Assembly (NCBI GenBank): GCA_910579645.1
Contig: CAJTVK010000100.1
Span: 1 to 16,346, forward strand
DNA from: an uncultured Lachnospiraceae bacterium
GTDB lineage: Bacteria > Bacillota > Clostridia > Lachnospirales > Lachnospiraceae
Length of the DNA stretch: 16,346 nucleotides
Direction: 5' to 3'
In this document: positions 1 to 7,920 of the stretch, piece after piece
How the letters are laid out: each line of letters starts with the position of its first letter
How positions within the stretch are numbered: position 1 is the first letter of the stretch
Notes under the pieces: generated by a model
What the model was told of the DNA's origin: nothing
The model's database searches: none
The model's input: the letters and a program-made list of their open reading frames with translations, nothing else
Made by a program: the position numbers and the translations under genes

Positions 1-710
1 TCAGTTTAATCCGGAACCTGTCAGATTCGGTCATCATGCCTATAGCGGGCATGATCATCACTTTTGTGCTGTGCTATGAGCTGATTGCCATGCTGACGGA
101 GAAAAACAACATGTATGAGATAGATACATGGATGTTCTTCAAATACTTCTTCAAGATGTGGGTGGCGGTCTACCTTGTGGGGCATACCTTCGAGATTACC
201 ATGGCGGTGTTTGACGTGGGGCAGCATGTGGTCAGCGCCGCCGGAGGGGCAATCAGCGGGCAGACTTCCATCAGCGTGGATTCCCTGATAAACCAGATGG
301 ACGCCGCCATGGCGTCCATGGGGATCGGGGAGCTGGCAGTGCTTGCCCTTGAGACTATGCTGGTGAGCCTTAGCATGAAGATCATGTCAGTGATTATTAC
401 GGTCATCCTGTTTGTCAGGATGATTGAGATTTATCTCTATACATCAGTCGCACCGATTCCCTTTGCAACCCTGTCCAACAGGGAATGGGGGCAGGTGGGG
501 AACAATTATTTCCGGGGGCTTTTTGCCCTCGGGTTCCAGGGATTTTTTATGATGATATGCGTAGGCATCTATGGCGTGCTGGTGTCTTCCATACAGGTTT
601 CGTCTGATATGCACTCCGCCCTGTTCGGGGTGGCGGCATATACGGTGGTGCTGTGCTTCGGGCTGACAAAGACGGGAGGGCTGTCAAAAGCCATTTTCGG
701 GGCGCATTAA
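1..710 (+). CDS. VirB6/TrbL-like conjugal transfer membrane protein (CD1112-like), 5' partial
   Basis: The reading frame is open from the window edge to TAA at 708-710, so the N-terminus lies outside; 235 codons are visible. The first internal ATG at 36 is not a convincing start because coding continues upstream and no clear ribosome binding site precedes it. The protein is strongly hydrophobic with several membrane segments: residues after MPIAGM, the stretch around FKMWVAVYLVGHTF, the one after LETMLVSLSMKIMSVIITV, and two near the C-terminus (GLFALGFQGFFMMICVGIYG and VAAYTVVLCFGLTK). A polytopic protein directly before PrgI and VirB4 genes is the position of the VirB6/TrbL-like inner-membrane channel component of Tn1549/CTn4-type elements. 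The role is therefore assigned from topology and gene order; no catalytic motif is expected. Probably co-transcribed with the next two genes. Confidence 0.8.
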   Translation, partial: SLIRNLSDSVIMPIAGMIITFVLCYELIAMLTEKNNMYEIDTWMFFKYFFKMWVAVYLVGHTFEITMAVFDVGQHVVSAAGGAISGQTSISVDSLINQMDAAMASMGIGELAVLALETMLVSLSMKIMSVIITVILFVRMIEIYLYTSVAPIPFATLSNREWGQVGNNYFRGLFALGFQGFFMMICVGIYGVLVSSIQVSSDMHSALFGVAAYTVVLCFGLTKTGGLSKAIFGAH

Positions 711-733
711 GGGGAAATAAAAAGAAAGGATAA

Positions 734-776
734 GCGGCGGAAAGGGGCATTCCCCTGCCGGAGGGATTTCTGCCGC
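734..776 (+). promoter_or_regulatory. Leader hairpin between virB6-like and prgI-like genes
   Basis: Arms GCGGCGGAAA (734-743) and TTTCTGCCGC (767-776) pair over 10 positions, one of them a G-U wobble, so the pairing works as RNA. The loop contains a second small hairpin (AGGGG CATT CCCCT, 743-755) and the only Shine-Dalgarno-like GGAGGG (about 760-765), which lies about 15 nt from the ATG at 781. Folding would change the access to, or the effective distance of, this site. No T-tract follows, so it does not look like a terminator. A translational control element for PrgI, or a processing site, is inferred. Confidence 0.5.
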
Positions 777-780
777 GGGT

Positions 781-1167
781 ATGGGAATGGCATATGTGAG
801 TGTGCCGAAGGACCTGACAAAAGTGAAAAGCAAGGTCATGTTCAACCTGACGAAAAGACAGGTGGTATGCCTTGGGATTGCGGCGGCTCTGGGGCTGCCT
901 TTTTATTTTCTCACCAAAGGCCATATCGGGACAAGCAATGCGGCGACAGGCATGGTGCTTATCATGCTTCCCGCATTTTTCTTTGCCATGTATGAGAAGG
1001 ACGGGCTTCCTTTTGAGAAGATTCTGATGAACATGGCAAGGGTAAAGCTGCTGCGCTCGGCCATACGCAGGTATGAGGTGGAAAATCTGTATGAAGTGGA
1101 AGGGGAGGCGTTTATCCCAAAGAAGAAGGAAGGAGGCAGGAAACGTGGGAAGAAAAAGCAGAGATAA
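781..1167 (+). CDS. PrgI family conjugal transfer protein (CD1111-like)
   Basis: This 128-aa protein begins MGMAYVSVPKDLTKVKSKV and has the family pattern of a short N-terminal cytoplasmic segment (VPKDLTKVK...NLTKRQ), two adjacent membrane helices (about residues 34-47 and 58-73), then MYEKDG and a basic C-terminus ending in KKKEGGRKRGKKKQR. PrgI-family proteins of Gram-positive ICEs (the TcpE/VirB3-like position) are small two-helix membrane partners of the VirB4 ATPase, which is encoded next. From memory, relatives usually start at MAYV, so ATG 787 is an equally possible start; neither has a strong Shine-Dalgarno. The last 23 nt overlap the proposed virB4 start, which suggests translational coupling. 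An RNA hairpin precedes the gene. Confidence 0.85.
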   Translation: MGMAYVSVPKDLTKVKSKVMFNLTKRQVVCLGIAAALGLPFYFLTKGHIGTSNAATGMVLIMLPAFFFAMYEKDGLPFEKILMNMARVKLLRSAIRRYEVENLYEVEGEAFIPKKKEGGRKRGKKKQR

Positions 1168-3661
1168 GGAGAAATCCTGCACGGATACCAGGAGCATCAG
1201 CAACGGTGTGGGAGAAACAACAGGCATTAGCATCAACCGCGGCATTGGAATCCGTGAAGGCACCAGTACGGTTAGGGGCAGCGGAAAAAGCAACGGTAAA
1301 AGCAGCAGGAGTGGGCGCGGGCAGGAGGCGGAAAGGAAAAAGAGGAAGGAGAAGCGCATTTCCGCCCAGCAGTCCATCCCTTACCGGGAAATGGCAAGGG
1401 ACGGGATATGCCGGGTGCAGGATAAATATTATTCCAAGACAATCCGGTTTTACGACATCAATTACCAGCTGGCGCAGAACGAGGACAAGAATGCGATTTT
1501 TGAGAACTGGTGCGACTTTCTCAATTACTTTGACAGCACCATCCACTTCCAGCTTTCCTTCATCAACCGCAGGAGCAGTATGGAGGAGTATGAATCCGTG
1601 ATCAGGATCATGCCCCAGGGGGACGCTTTTGACGATGTGCGTATGGAGTATGCACAGATGTTAAAGAACCAGCTTGCCAAAGGGAACAACGGGCTGGTGC
1701 GGACGAAATATATCACCTTCGGCATCGGGGCAGAGAATATCCGGGAGGCAAAGCCGAGGCTGGAGAGGATTGAGGCGGATATCCTGAACAACTTTAAAGT
1801 TCTCGGCGTACAGGCATACCCTTTGAGCGGGGAGGAACGGCTGCAGATTTTATATGAGACCTTCAACCAGGAGGAAAATGAGCCTTTCCGTTTTTCCTAC
1901 AATCAGGTGCTGCGTTCCGGCATGGGGACAAAGGATTTTGTGGCACCGCCCAGCTTTGTGTTCAGGAGCGGGAAGGATTTCCAGATGGGCAGCACCCTTG
2001 GGGCGGTGTCTTATTTACAGATACTTGCGCCGGAGCTGACGGACCGTATGCTGGCGGAGTTCCTTGACATGGACAGGAACCTTGTGGTGAACCTGCATAT
2101 CCAGTCCTTAGACCAGCTGAAAGCCATTAAAACGGTAAAGGGGAAGGTGACGGACATTGACCGGATGAAGCTGGAAGAGCAGAAAAAGGCGGTACGCAGC
2201 GGATATGACATGGATATCATCCCTTCCGACCTGAACACATACGGAGGGGAGGCAAAGCGGCTTCTGGAAGACCTGCAGCAGAGGAATGAACGGCTTTTCC
2301 TTGTGACGGCACTTTTTATGAATACTGCAAAGACGAAGCAGGAGCTGGACAACGGGATTTTCCAGACTGCCGGGATTGCGCAGAAATATAACTGCTCCCT
2401 GCGGCGGCTGGACTATATGCAGGAGCAGGGGCTGATGAGCAGCGTACCTTTAGGCTTAAATCTAATTCCCATTCAACGGGCGCTTACCACCACTTCAACT
2501 GCCATTTTTGTACCGTTCACCACGCAGGAGCTTTTCATGCCGGGGGAATCACTGTATTACGGGCTGAATGCCCTCTCCAACAACATGATCATGGTAGATC
2601 GGAAAAAGCTGAAAAACCCTAACGGGCTGATTCTGGGAACGCCCGGTTCTGGGAAATCTTTTTCCGCAAAAAGGGAGATCACCAACGCCTTTTTCGCCAC
2701 ACAGGATGACATCATCATCGGGGATCCGGAAGGGGAGTATTATCCACTTGTAAATGCCCTTGGCGGGCAGGTAATCCATATATCCGCCACCAGCCATGAC
2801 TATATCAATCCTATGGATATCAACATGGACTATTCGGAGGACGATAATCCGCTGGGGGTAAAGAGTGATTTTATTTTATCTTTATGCGAGCTGATTATGG
2901 GGAGCAGAAACGGGATTGAGGCGGAGGAAAAATCGGTCATTGACAGGTGCCTTCCTATTGTGTACCGGAAATATTTTGAGAATCCTGTGCCGGAAAATAT
3001 GCCGGTGCTTGGGGATTTATACCGGTGCCTGCGGGAGCAGAAGGAAGTGCAGGCACAGCGGATTGCCACCGCGCTGGAAATCTATGTGGACGGTTCCCTG
3101 AAGGTGTTCAACCACCAGACGAATGTGCAGCTGGACAACCGGATTGTCTGTTTCGACATCAAAGACCTTGGGAAGCAGCTAAAGAAGCTGGGGATGCTCA
3201 TTGTGCAGGACCAGGTCTGGAACCGAGTGACGGTAAACAGATATTCAAACAAATCAACACGGTATTACATAGACGAATTTCACCTTCTTTTGAAAGAAGA
3301 ACAGACAGCGGCCTATTCCGTGGAGATATGGAAGCGTTTCAGGAAATGGGGCGGCATTCCGACTGGAATAACTCAAAATATCAAAGATCTGCTTGCCAGC
3401 AGGGAGATAGAGAATATCTTTGAAAATTCGGACTTCATCTACATGTTGAACCAGGCGGCGGGGGACCGGCAGATACTGGCGAAGCAGCTGAACATTTCCC
3501 CGCACCAGCTTTCCTATGTGACCAACAGCGGGGAGGGGGAAGGGCTGATCTTTTATGGCAGCACGATTATCCCCTTCAAGGATAAATTTGACCGTTCATT
3601 GCGCCTGTATAAGCTGATGACAACGAAGCCCTCGGAAATGGAGAGAGGGAAAAAGGAATGA
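1145..3661 (+). CDS. virB4: VirB4-family conjugation ATPase (CD1110-like)
   Basis: This protein powers the type IV secretion channel at the inner face of the membrane. The conserved part starts at SAQQSIPYREM (about nt 1360) and includes NYQLAQNEDK. Walker A is GTPGSGKS (about residues 498-505) and Walker B is YYIDE (about 707-711), with the family GDPEGEYYPL motif between them. I chose GTG 1145 because AGGAGG at 1131-1136 lies 8 nt upstream; this gives 838 aa, usual for the family. The longer open frame from ATG 1073 lacks a ribosome site and runs inside prgI. The first roughly 70 residues are a low-complexity Gly/Ser/Arg/Lys segment unlike the rest. The stop overlaps the next start as ATGA (3658-3661). 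Confidence 0.93.
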   Translation: MGRKSRDKEKSCTDTRSISNGVGETTGISINRGIGIREGTSTVRGSGKSNGKSSRSGRGQEAERKKRKEKRISAQQSIPYREMARDGICRVQDKYYSKTIRFYDINYQLAQNEDKNAIFENWCDFLNYFDSTIHFQLSFINRRSSMEEYESVIRIMPQGDAFDDVRMEYAQMLKNQLAKGNNGLVRTKYITFGIGAENIREAKPRLERIEADILNNFKVLGVQAYPLSGEERLQILYETFNQEENEPFRFSYNQVLRSGMGTKDFVAPPSFVFRSGKDFQMGSTLGAVSYLQILAPELTDRMLAEFLDMDRNLVVNLHIQSLDQLKAIKTVKGKVTDIDRMKLEEQKKAVRSGYDMDIIPSDLNTYGGEAKRLLEDLQQRNERLFLVTALFMNTAKTKQELDNGIFQTAGIAQKYNCSLRRLDYMQEQGLMSSVPLGLNLIPIQRALTTTSTAIFVPFTTQELFMPGESLYYGLNALSNNMIMVDRKKLKNPNGLILGTPGSGKSFSAKREITNAFFATQDDIIIGDPEGEYYPLVNALGGQVIHISATSHDYINPMDINMDYSEDDNPLGVKSDFILSLCELIMGSRNGIEAEEKSVIDRCLPIVYRKYFENPVPENMPVLGDLYRCLREQKEVQAQRIATALEIYVDGSLKVFNHQTNVQLDNRIVCFDIKDLGKQLKKLGMLIVQDQVWNRVTVNRYSNKSTRYYIDEFHLLLKEEQTAAYSVEIWKRFRKWGGIPTGITQNIKDLLASREIENIFENSDFIYMLNQAAGDRQILAKQLNISPHQLSYVTNSGEGEGLIFYGSTIIPFKDKFDRSLRLYKLMTTKPSEMERGKKE

Positions 3662-4314
3662 GCAGACAGGGCAGGGAAATGAACGGTTACTGTGCAGAAA
3701 AAGCAGTGGTGCCCATAGAGGAAGCGCTTATGGCGTTTGCTCTGGTTGATATATCCAGGGTAGAAAAATTTTCTCTGGAAAAAGAAAAAGGAATACCATT
3801 TATTTCTTTTGTTATAAAGGAAAAGGAGGGTGCAGTTTTTATAGAACCGCATCCTCTTTTTATAGCCGATGGTCTTTTAAAGGAACGGAAGACGGAGGGC
3901 AGGGAGATTCTGTATAGGGCAGATTATATGCAGGGCAGCAGGGAAAAGTTTGCAACAGGTGTCCTTTTTGCCGGAGGAAAACAGGAAACTTTCCTTGGAT
4001 TGCTTAAAAGTAACATTAGCTCCGGCAATGCAAAGGCGGATATTATGGGAATTTACAGCTATCTGGAAACCCATCTTACCCTGTGTGGTCTGGAGCGGCT
4101 AGCTGAGGAAGAGATTGCATTTATGGGAAAGGAAGAGGCCGGGAGTGCCAATTACAGGAAAGCGAACTGTGCCTATTATAAGGAAATTCTTTCTTATGTG
4201 GAGACCAGCCGGAGATATTTAAATATGGTGGCTTCAGGGACTCTCCTGCCGCCTTTCCCGGAACGGAGCGTATTTATGACCGAGTGGTATCGGGAGCATG
4301 GCGGCAGCCAGTAA
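3658..4314 (+). CDS. Unrecognised 218-aa protein between virB4 and the NlpC/P60 gene
   Basis: I do not recognise the family. The start ATG 3658 overlaps the virB4 stop (ATGA) and has GAGAGGG 8 nt upstream, so it is probably translationally coupled to virB4. The protein is soluble-looking: no signal peptide and no membrane helix. Its N-terminal half (about residues 15-110) looks like mixed alpha/beta with a hydrophobic strand GIPFISFVIKEKEGAVFIEP. The C-terminal half is mostly helical and ends with a conserved-looking segment, PPFPERSVFMTEWYREHG. The first 250 nt are more AT-rich than virB4. The gene's last 17 nt overlap the next gene. Its place inside the secretion operon suggests a transfer accessory role, which is inference only; the C. 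difficile CTn4 CD1109 position would correspond. Confidence 0.8.
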   Translation: MSRQGREMNGYCAEKAVVPIEEALMAFALVDISRVEKFSLEKEKGIPFISFVIKEKEGAVFIEPHPLFIADGLLKERKTEGREILYRADYMQGSREKFATGVLFAGGKQETFLGLLKSNISSGNAKADIMGIYSYLETHLTLCGLERLAEEEIAFMGKEEAGSANYRKANCAYYKEILSYVETSRRYLNMVASGTLLPPFPERSVFMTEWYREHGGSQ

Positions 4315-6814
4315 AAAATGGAATAGCAGGGTAGAAAGGGAGGCAGCTAAAAGTATGCGTGGACAACATTACAGGGCAAGGGATAAAACGGTACGGAAAA
4401 TGGGCAGGGATGGGCTTACGGAAGAGAATCTAAGAAGCGGTGAAACTGTCAGAATAAGCAGAAGGGAAGTCGATGATCTGGCGCTTCCGGGGACAGCAGA
4501 TGATTCCATGAATTTTCAGGAAAGGCGCGGCCGCAGGGCGAAGGACAGGAAAGCAGGAGACAGACGGAGGAACGGATTTTCGCCGGATTTCAAAAGGCCG
4601 GACTGCAGGGAAGATGACAGTACGCAGGCAGGCCTTTACCGGACAGACGGGGAGAAGGCAGATTCTTTTACGGAAGATACTATACCATCGGACGTTTACA
4701 GGGAAAATGTGCAGGAAACCTGTCCGAATACGGAAATAATACCGGAAACAGACAGCGGGATAAAGGAAGCAGGCACAGGGCTTAGGGAAACAGGAAGCAG
4801 GCAGATTCCGTCAGCTTCCCCAAAGAGAAATTCCAGGAGAAAGAAAAACTATATCCCGGAGCCGCTGGCGGCGTGTTACCGCAGGAACGGGAAAAATGCG
4901 GTGCAGGGAAAGGAGTCCCACAGCGGGACGGGGTTCCCGGATAGGACGTGGGAAAATGCTTCCGGTACGGAGACAGATACTGCGGCGGAGAGCACACCGG
5001 CTTCCGGGAATGCAGATATGGGAACATCGGAAGATATGCAGGCGAATCCTTCCCATAAGGAAAATATCAGGGAAAAGCCCGTAATGAGCAGGAAAATTTC
5101 CGGCACAGATACCGCGCCGGGCAGGGACGTTTCCCATGGCCGGAAGAAACAACAGGTATATGCCTACGCCCGGAAGGAAAAAGAGAAGAAAAAAGTGCAG
5201 GAGGGGAAGGAAAGTGCAACCCGCAGGGAAGAGGCGAGACATACAGGGAACCGGACTTCGGCAGGGGAGGCATTGCAGATTTCCCCAAAAGACGCAGAAA
5301 AGAAGGGCGGGAGCGGGCGTCTGCATCAGGAACAGAAAGAGAAAGCTTCCCGCCTTTCTTTCGGGGAAGAGGGCGGCATGGCGCGCGGCGCAGGGATGCG
5401 GCTGGCAGGGAGGGCGGCATGGAAAGCTGCCGGGCTTGCCGCCACTGCCCTTTCAGATGACGGGGCGGACAGGAAGCAGGAAGACATGGGGGAGAAAGCG
5501 CTGCATGGCGCAAAGCAGACGGGGGAGCGGGCGGCCCGCCTGGCTGTGCGCGGCTCCAGCCGCAGGATGCAGAAATGGAACCGCAGGGCCGGGGAGGAAA
5601 TGCCGGGAGCGGGTAAGGAAAAACTGAGAAAATTTTACCAGAAACAGCGGATCAAAAAGGCCTATGCGAAAGCAAAGCGGGGAGAAAAAACAGCGGAAGG
5701 GGCGGCAAAAGTGGCAGGAACTTTTTTAGGGAGAGCCAAAAGCATAGCGGCGGAGGTTTTCCGGAAGAAAAAGGGCCTGCTCATAGGGGCAGTTTTCCTC
5801 CTGCTGGTATTTTTATTTTTCTCCGCAGGGCTTTCCAGCTGCAGCGCCATGGTGCAGGGGGCGTCTTCCACTTTTATCGGCACTACATACCCCAGCGAGG
5901 ATGAGGATATTTATGCGGCGGAGGAAGCCTACAAGGAACTGGAAAAGGCGTTGGATGAACAGATAAATGCCATGGAAGCCACCCATCCGGGCTATGACGA
6001 ATACCGTTACCAGGTGGACGAGATCGCCCACAGCCCTTACCAGCTGATTTCTTTCCTCACTGTAATATATGAGGAATTTACCTATGGCCAGGTCAGGGAT
6101 ATCCTGCCGGAACTGTTTGCGGAGCAGTACCGCCTTACGGTGGAGGAAATGACAGAAACGCGCACAAGGACGGAGACACGGACAGTAACAGACCCGCTGA
6201 CAGGGGAAGAGACAGAAACAGAGGTGGAGTATGAATGGCATGTGCTGTGTATCTGTTTAACCAACAAAGGGTTCGACACGGTGGTAAGGGGACGCATGAC
6301 GCAGGAGCAGACGGAGCTTTATGCCGCCTACAACCTGGCCTATGGTAACAGGAGCTACTTGTTTGACATAACGGGGATACCCTCTGACAACGCTAGCGGC
6401 GCTGGTTACGAAATTCCGGAGGAAGCCTTATCGGATGAACAGTTTGCCCGCATGATACGGGAAGCGGAAAAATACCTCGGCAGGGCTTATGTGTGGGGCG
6501 GCGCTTCGCCGGAGACGGGCTTTGACTGCTCCGGCTTTGTGAGCTGGGTCATCAACAACAGCGGGAATGGCTGGAATGTTGGCAGGCAGACGGCGGAAGG
6601 GCTCCGGGGAAGCTGTGCGGCAGTGCCTGCTTCGGAGGCAAGGCCGGGGGATCTGGTATTTTTTCAGGGAACTTACAACACTTCCGGGGCAAGCCATGTG
6701 GGTATCTACGTTGGGAATGGCATGATGATCCATGCGGGCAACCCGGTGAAATATTCCAACATCAGAACTCCGTACTGGGAGGGACATCTGCTCTCCTACG
6801 GGCGGATACGCTGA
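4298..6814 (+). CDS. Membrane-anchored NlpC/P60 cell-wall hydrolase of the conjugation apparatus (CD1108-like)
   Basis: The C-terminal ~100 residues form an NlpC/P60 cysteine peptidase domain: YVWGG, FDCSGF with catalytic Cys744, SHVGIYVG with His800 and MIHAGN with His812. One membrane helix lies at about residues 492-513 (after RKKKG), so the N-terminal ~490 residues are cytoplasmic and the rest is outside the membrane. Such proteins open peptidoglycan (D-gamma-glutamyl-diamino acid bonds are the usual family target) for the mating channel. The cytoplasmic part is charged, low-complexity and probably disordered, and it is unusually long. A region of about 130 residues after the helix (PSEDEDIYAAEE...) resembles the VirB8-like stalk position but I cannot prove a fold. 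Start ATG 4298 overlaps the upstream gene; ATG 4355, with GGGAGG 12 nt before it, is an alternative start. Confidence 0.88.
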   Translation: MAAASKKWNSRVEREAAKSMRGQHYRARDKTVRKMGRDGLTEENLRSGETVRISRREVDDLALPGTADDSMNFQERRGRRAKDRKAGDRRRNGFSPDFKRPDCREDDSTQAGLYRTDGEKADSFTEDTIPSDVYRENVQETCPNTEIIPETDSGIKEAGTGLRETGSRQIPSASPKRNSRRKKNYIPEPLAACYRRNGKNAVQGKESHSGTGFPDRTWENASGTETDTAAESTPASGNADMGTSEDMQANPSHKENIREKPVMSRKISGTDTAPGRDVSHGRKKQQVYAYARKEKEKKKVQEGKESATRREEARHTGNRTSAGEALQISPKDAEKKGGSGRLHQEQKEKASRLSFGEEGGMARGAGMRLAGRAAWKAAGLAATALSDDGADRKQEDMGEKALHGAKQTGERAARLAVRGSSRRMQKWNRRAGEEMPGAGKEKLRKFYQKQRIKKAYAKAKRGEKTAEGAAKVAGTFLGRAKSIAAEVFRKKKGLLIGAVFLLLVFLFFSAGLSSCSAMVQGASSTFIGTTYPSEDEDIYAAEEAYKELEKALDEQINAMEATHPGYDEYRYQVDEIAHSPYQLISFLTVIYEEFTYGQVRDILPELFAEQYRLTVEEMTETRTRTETRTVTDPLTGEETETEVEYEWHVLCICLTNKGFDTVVRGRMTQEQTELYAAYNLAYGNRSYLFDITGIPSDNASGAGYEIPEEALSDEQFARMIREAEKYLGRAYVWGGASPETGFDCSGFVSWVINNSGNGWNVGRQTAEGLRGSCAAVPASEARPGDLVFFQGTYNTSGASHVGIYVGNGMMIHAGNPVKYSNIRTPYWEGHLLSYGRIR

Positions 6815-6829
6815 AAAGCGGTTACTGGA

Positions 6830-6871
6830 GTGACAATTATAACTGATAAAGTGACAAAAAAGATTGATAAA
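6830..6871 (+). repeat. Two tandem imperfect 21-bp repeats
   Basis: Copies at 6830-6850 and 6851-6871 share GTGACAA at one end and TGATAAA at the other, with 16 of 21 positions identical. A further partial copy of the tail (GATAAA, 6886-6891) follows. They sit immediately after the NlpC/P60 stop and before the terminator-like hairpin. Repeated short boxes in an intergenic region fit a protein-binding site, but no binder can be named. Confidence 0.45.
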
Positions 6872-6886
6872 ATGCAGACGGGATAG

Positions 6887-6936
6887 ATAAAAGCCGTGGG
6901 ATTTTCAGGGAGAATGAAGATTCATGCGGCTTTTAT
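6887..6936 (+). terminator. Probable (bidirectional) terminator hairpin
   Basis: Arms ATAAAAGCCG (6887-6896) and CGGCTTTTAT (6927-6936) are perfectly complementary over 10 bp and are followed by ATTTT. The stem ends in A/T runs on both sides, as in bidirectional terminators. The 30-nt loop is long for a classic terminator, which lowers confidence. Its position after the last type IV secretion gene would separate that operon from the methyltransferase-like gene. Confidence 0.5.
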
Positions 6937-6959
6937 ATTTTGAAAGAGAGGAGGAATGT

Positions 6960-7496
6960 ATGGCGCAGCTACAGTACCAGTTTCATAAAAATGACGAATA
7001 CTTCACGCCGCCTTATGCGGTCTACCCGATCATGGAACGCCTGAAAGCAGGGGCGGCGGTATGGTGCCCTTTTGATACAGAGGAGAGTGCGTTTGTCAGA
7101 GTGCTTTCCGGCAATGGATTCCATGTAATTTACGGGCATATCCGGACGGGGCAGGATTTTTTCCATACGGAAGTGCCGGAATGCGACTATATCGTCAGCA
7201 ACCCGCCTTACAGTTTAAAGGGTAAAATCCTGAAGCGGCTGTATGAGATCGGGAAGCCTTTCGCCATGCTGGTCAATTTTCAGGGGATATTCGACAGCAA
7301 AGAGCGGTTCCGTATGTTTCGGGAAAACAGGGTGGAAATGCTTTGGTTAAGCCCAAGGGTCTATTACATGACCGGTAACGGACAGTCCCCTAAAAGGGCC
7401 CCTTTCCAGAGCGGTTACCTGTGCAGCGGGATATGTGAGCGGCAGCTTGAGTTTGCGTACCTTGATGTTGGCCCGCTGCGTGGCAGTCAGGTATGA
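6960..7496 (+). CDS. Orphan adenine-specific DNA methyltransferase-like protein (EcoRI-methylase-like)
   Basis: This 178-aa protein starts at ATG 6960, with AGAGGAGG 6 nt upstream; the in-frame ATG at 6924 has no ribosome site. It carries the N6-adenine methyltransferase catalytic motif IV as NPPYS (residues 81-85), preceded by GQDFF...CDYIVS. An FTPPYAVYPI segment near the N-terminus resembles the DExxTP motif, and PFDTEESAFV could replace the SAM-binding motif I. The C-terminal RVYYMTGNGQSPKRAPF segment resembles those of phage and mobile-element methylases. It is short and has no evident target-recognition domain or partner nuclease. It probably modifies element DNA against host restriction, but enzymatic activity is not certain. 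It lies between a terminator-like hairpin and the DUF4315 gene. Confidence 0.72.
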   Translation: MAQLQYQFHKNDEYFTPPYAVYPIMERLKAGAAVWCPFDTEESAFVRVLSGNGFHVIYGHIRTGQDFFHTEVPECDYIVSNPPYSLKGKILKRLYEIGKPFAMLVNFQGIFDSKERFRMFRENRVEMLWLSPRVYYMTGNGQSPKRAPFQSGYLCSGICERQLEFAYLDVGPLRGSQV

Positions 7497-7587
7497 GTGC
7501 AGCTTTGTGGATATGGAAGCCAGGCAGGTTTCTTTCTGAAGCATACGGCCGCACAGGCAAAATAATTCTGACAGATGGGAGGCGTAC

Positions 7588-7920
7588 ATGAACGCAAAAT
7601 TAAACAGGGTTTTGGATGAGATCAAACGGACGGAGGATAAGATTGCCGCATGGCAGGAACATTTGGAGGAACTGAATATCAGGAAAAACCAGCTGGAAGA
7701 TGCGGAGATTATAAAGAGCATCCGCTCCATGAATCTGAGCAGCCGGGAGATGCTTGCCTTTCTGGAAAATATCCGCAGCGGGGCGGTTGATATCCGGCAG
7801 GGGCAGCCCGGGGAGGCGGTGCGGCAGGAAGGAAGTATGCCCAAAGAGACAGAAAATATTGGGGAGCCGGAAAAAGCACCGGCAGAAAGAGAGGACAGGG
7901 AAGATGAAGAAAACGATTAG
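7588..7920 (+). CDS. DUF4315 family protein (CD1107a-like)
   Basis: The 110-aa protein begins MNAKLNRVLDEIKRTEDKIA, a typical DUF4315 opening, and has a coiled-coil N-terminal half (about residues 3-45, heptad-like leucines and isoleucines, many Lys/Glu). A short helix, MNLSSREMLAFLENI, follows, then an acidic, Glu-rich tail. GGGAGG at 7577-7582 is 5 nt before the ATG. The family is found almost only in Tn1549/CTn-type elements next to DUF4366, as here; its biochemical role is unknown. Its last 17 nt overlap the DUF4366 start, so the two are probably translationally coupled. The 91 bp upstream (7497-7587) show no other feature. Confidence 0.85.
   Translation: MNAKLNRVLDEIKRTEDKIAAWQEHLEELNIRKNQLEDAEIIKSIRSMNLSSREMLAFLENIRSGAVDIRQGQPGEAVRQEGSMPKETENIGEPEKAPAEREDREDEEND

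Noticed and set aside
547..1377. Long antisense open frame (276 codons) across virB6, prgI and the virB4 start
   Set aside because: Leucine/proline-rich translation without recognisable motifs, fully opposite to well-supported genes; open because of base composition.
4811..5513. Several antisense and alternative-frame open frames in the NlpC/P60 gene
   Set aside because: They mirror the biased purine-rich strand of the disordered region; Cys/Pro/Phe-rich products, no ribosome sites that fit.
6864..6891. Possible promoter TTGATA-16-GATAAA before the methyltransferase gene
   Set aside because: The -10 is weak and overlaps the terminator stem; not strong enough to annotate.
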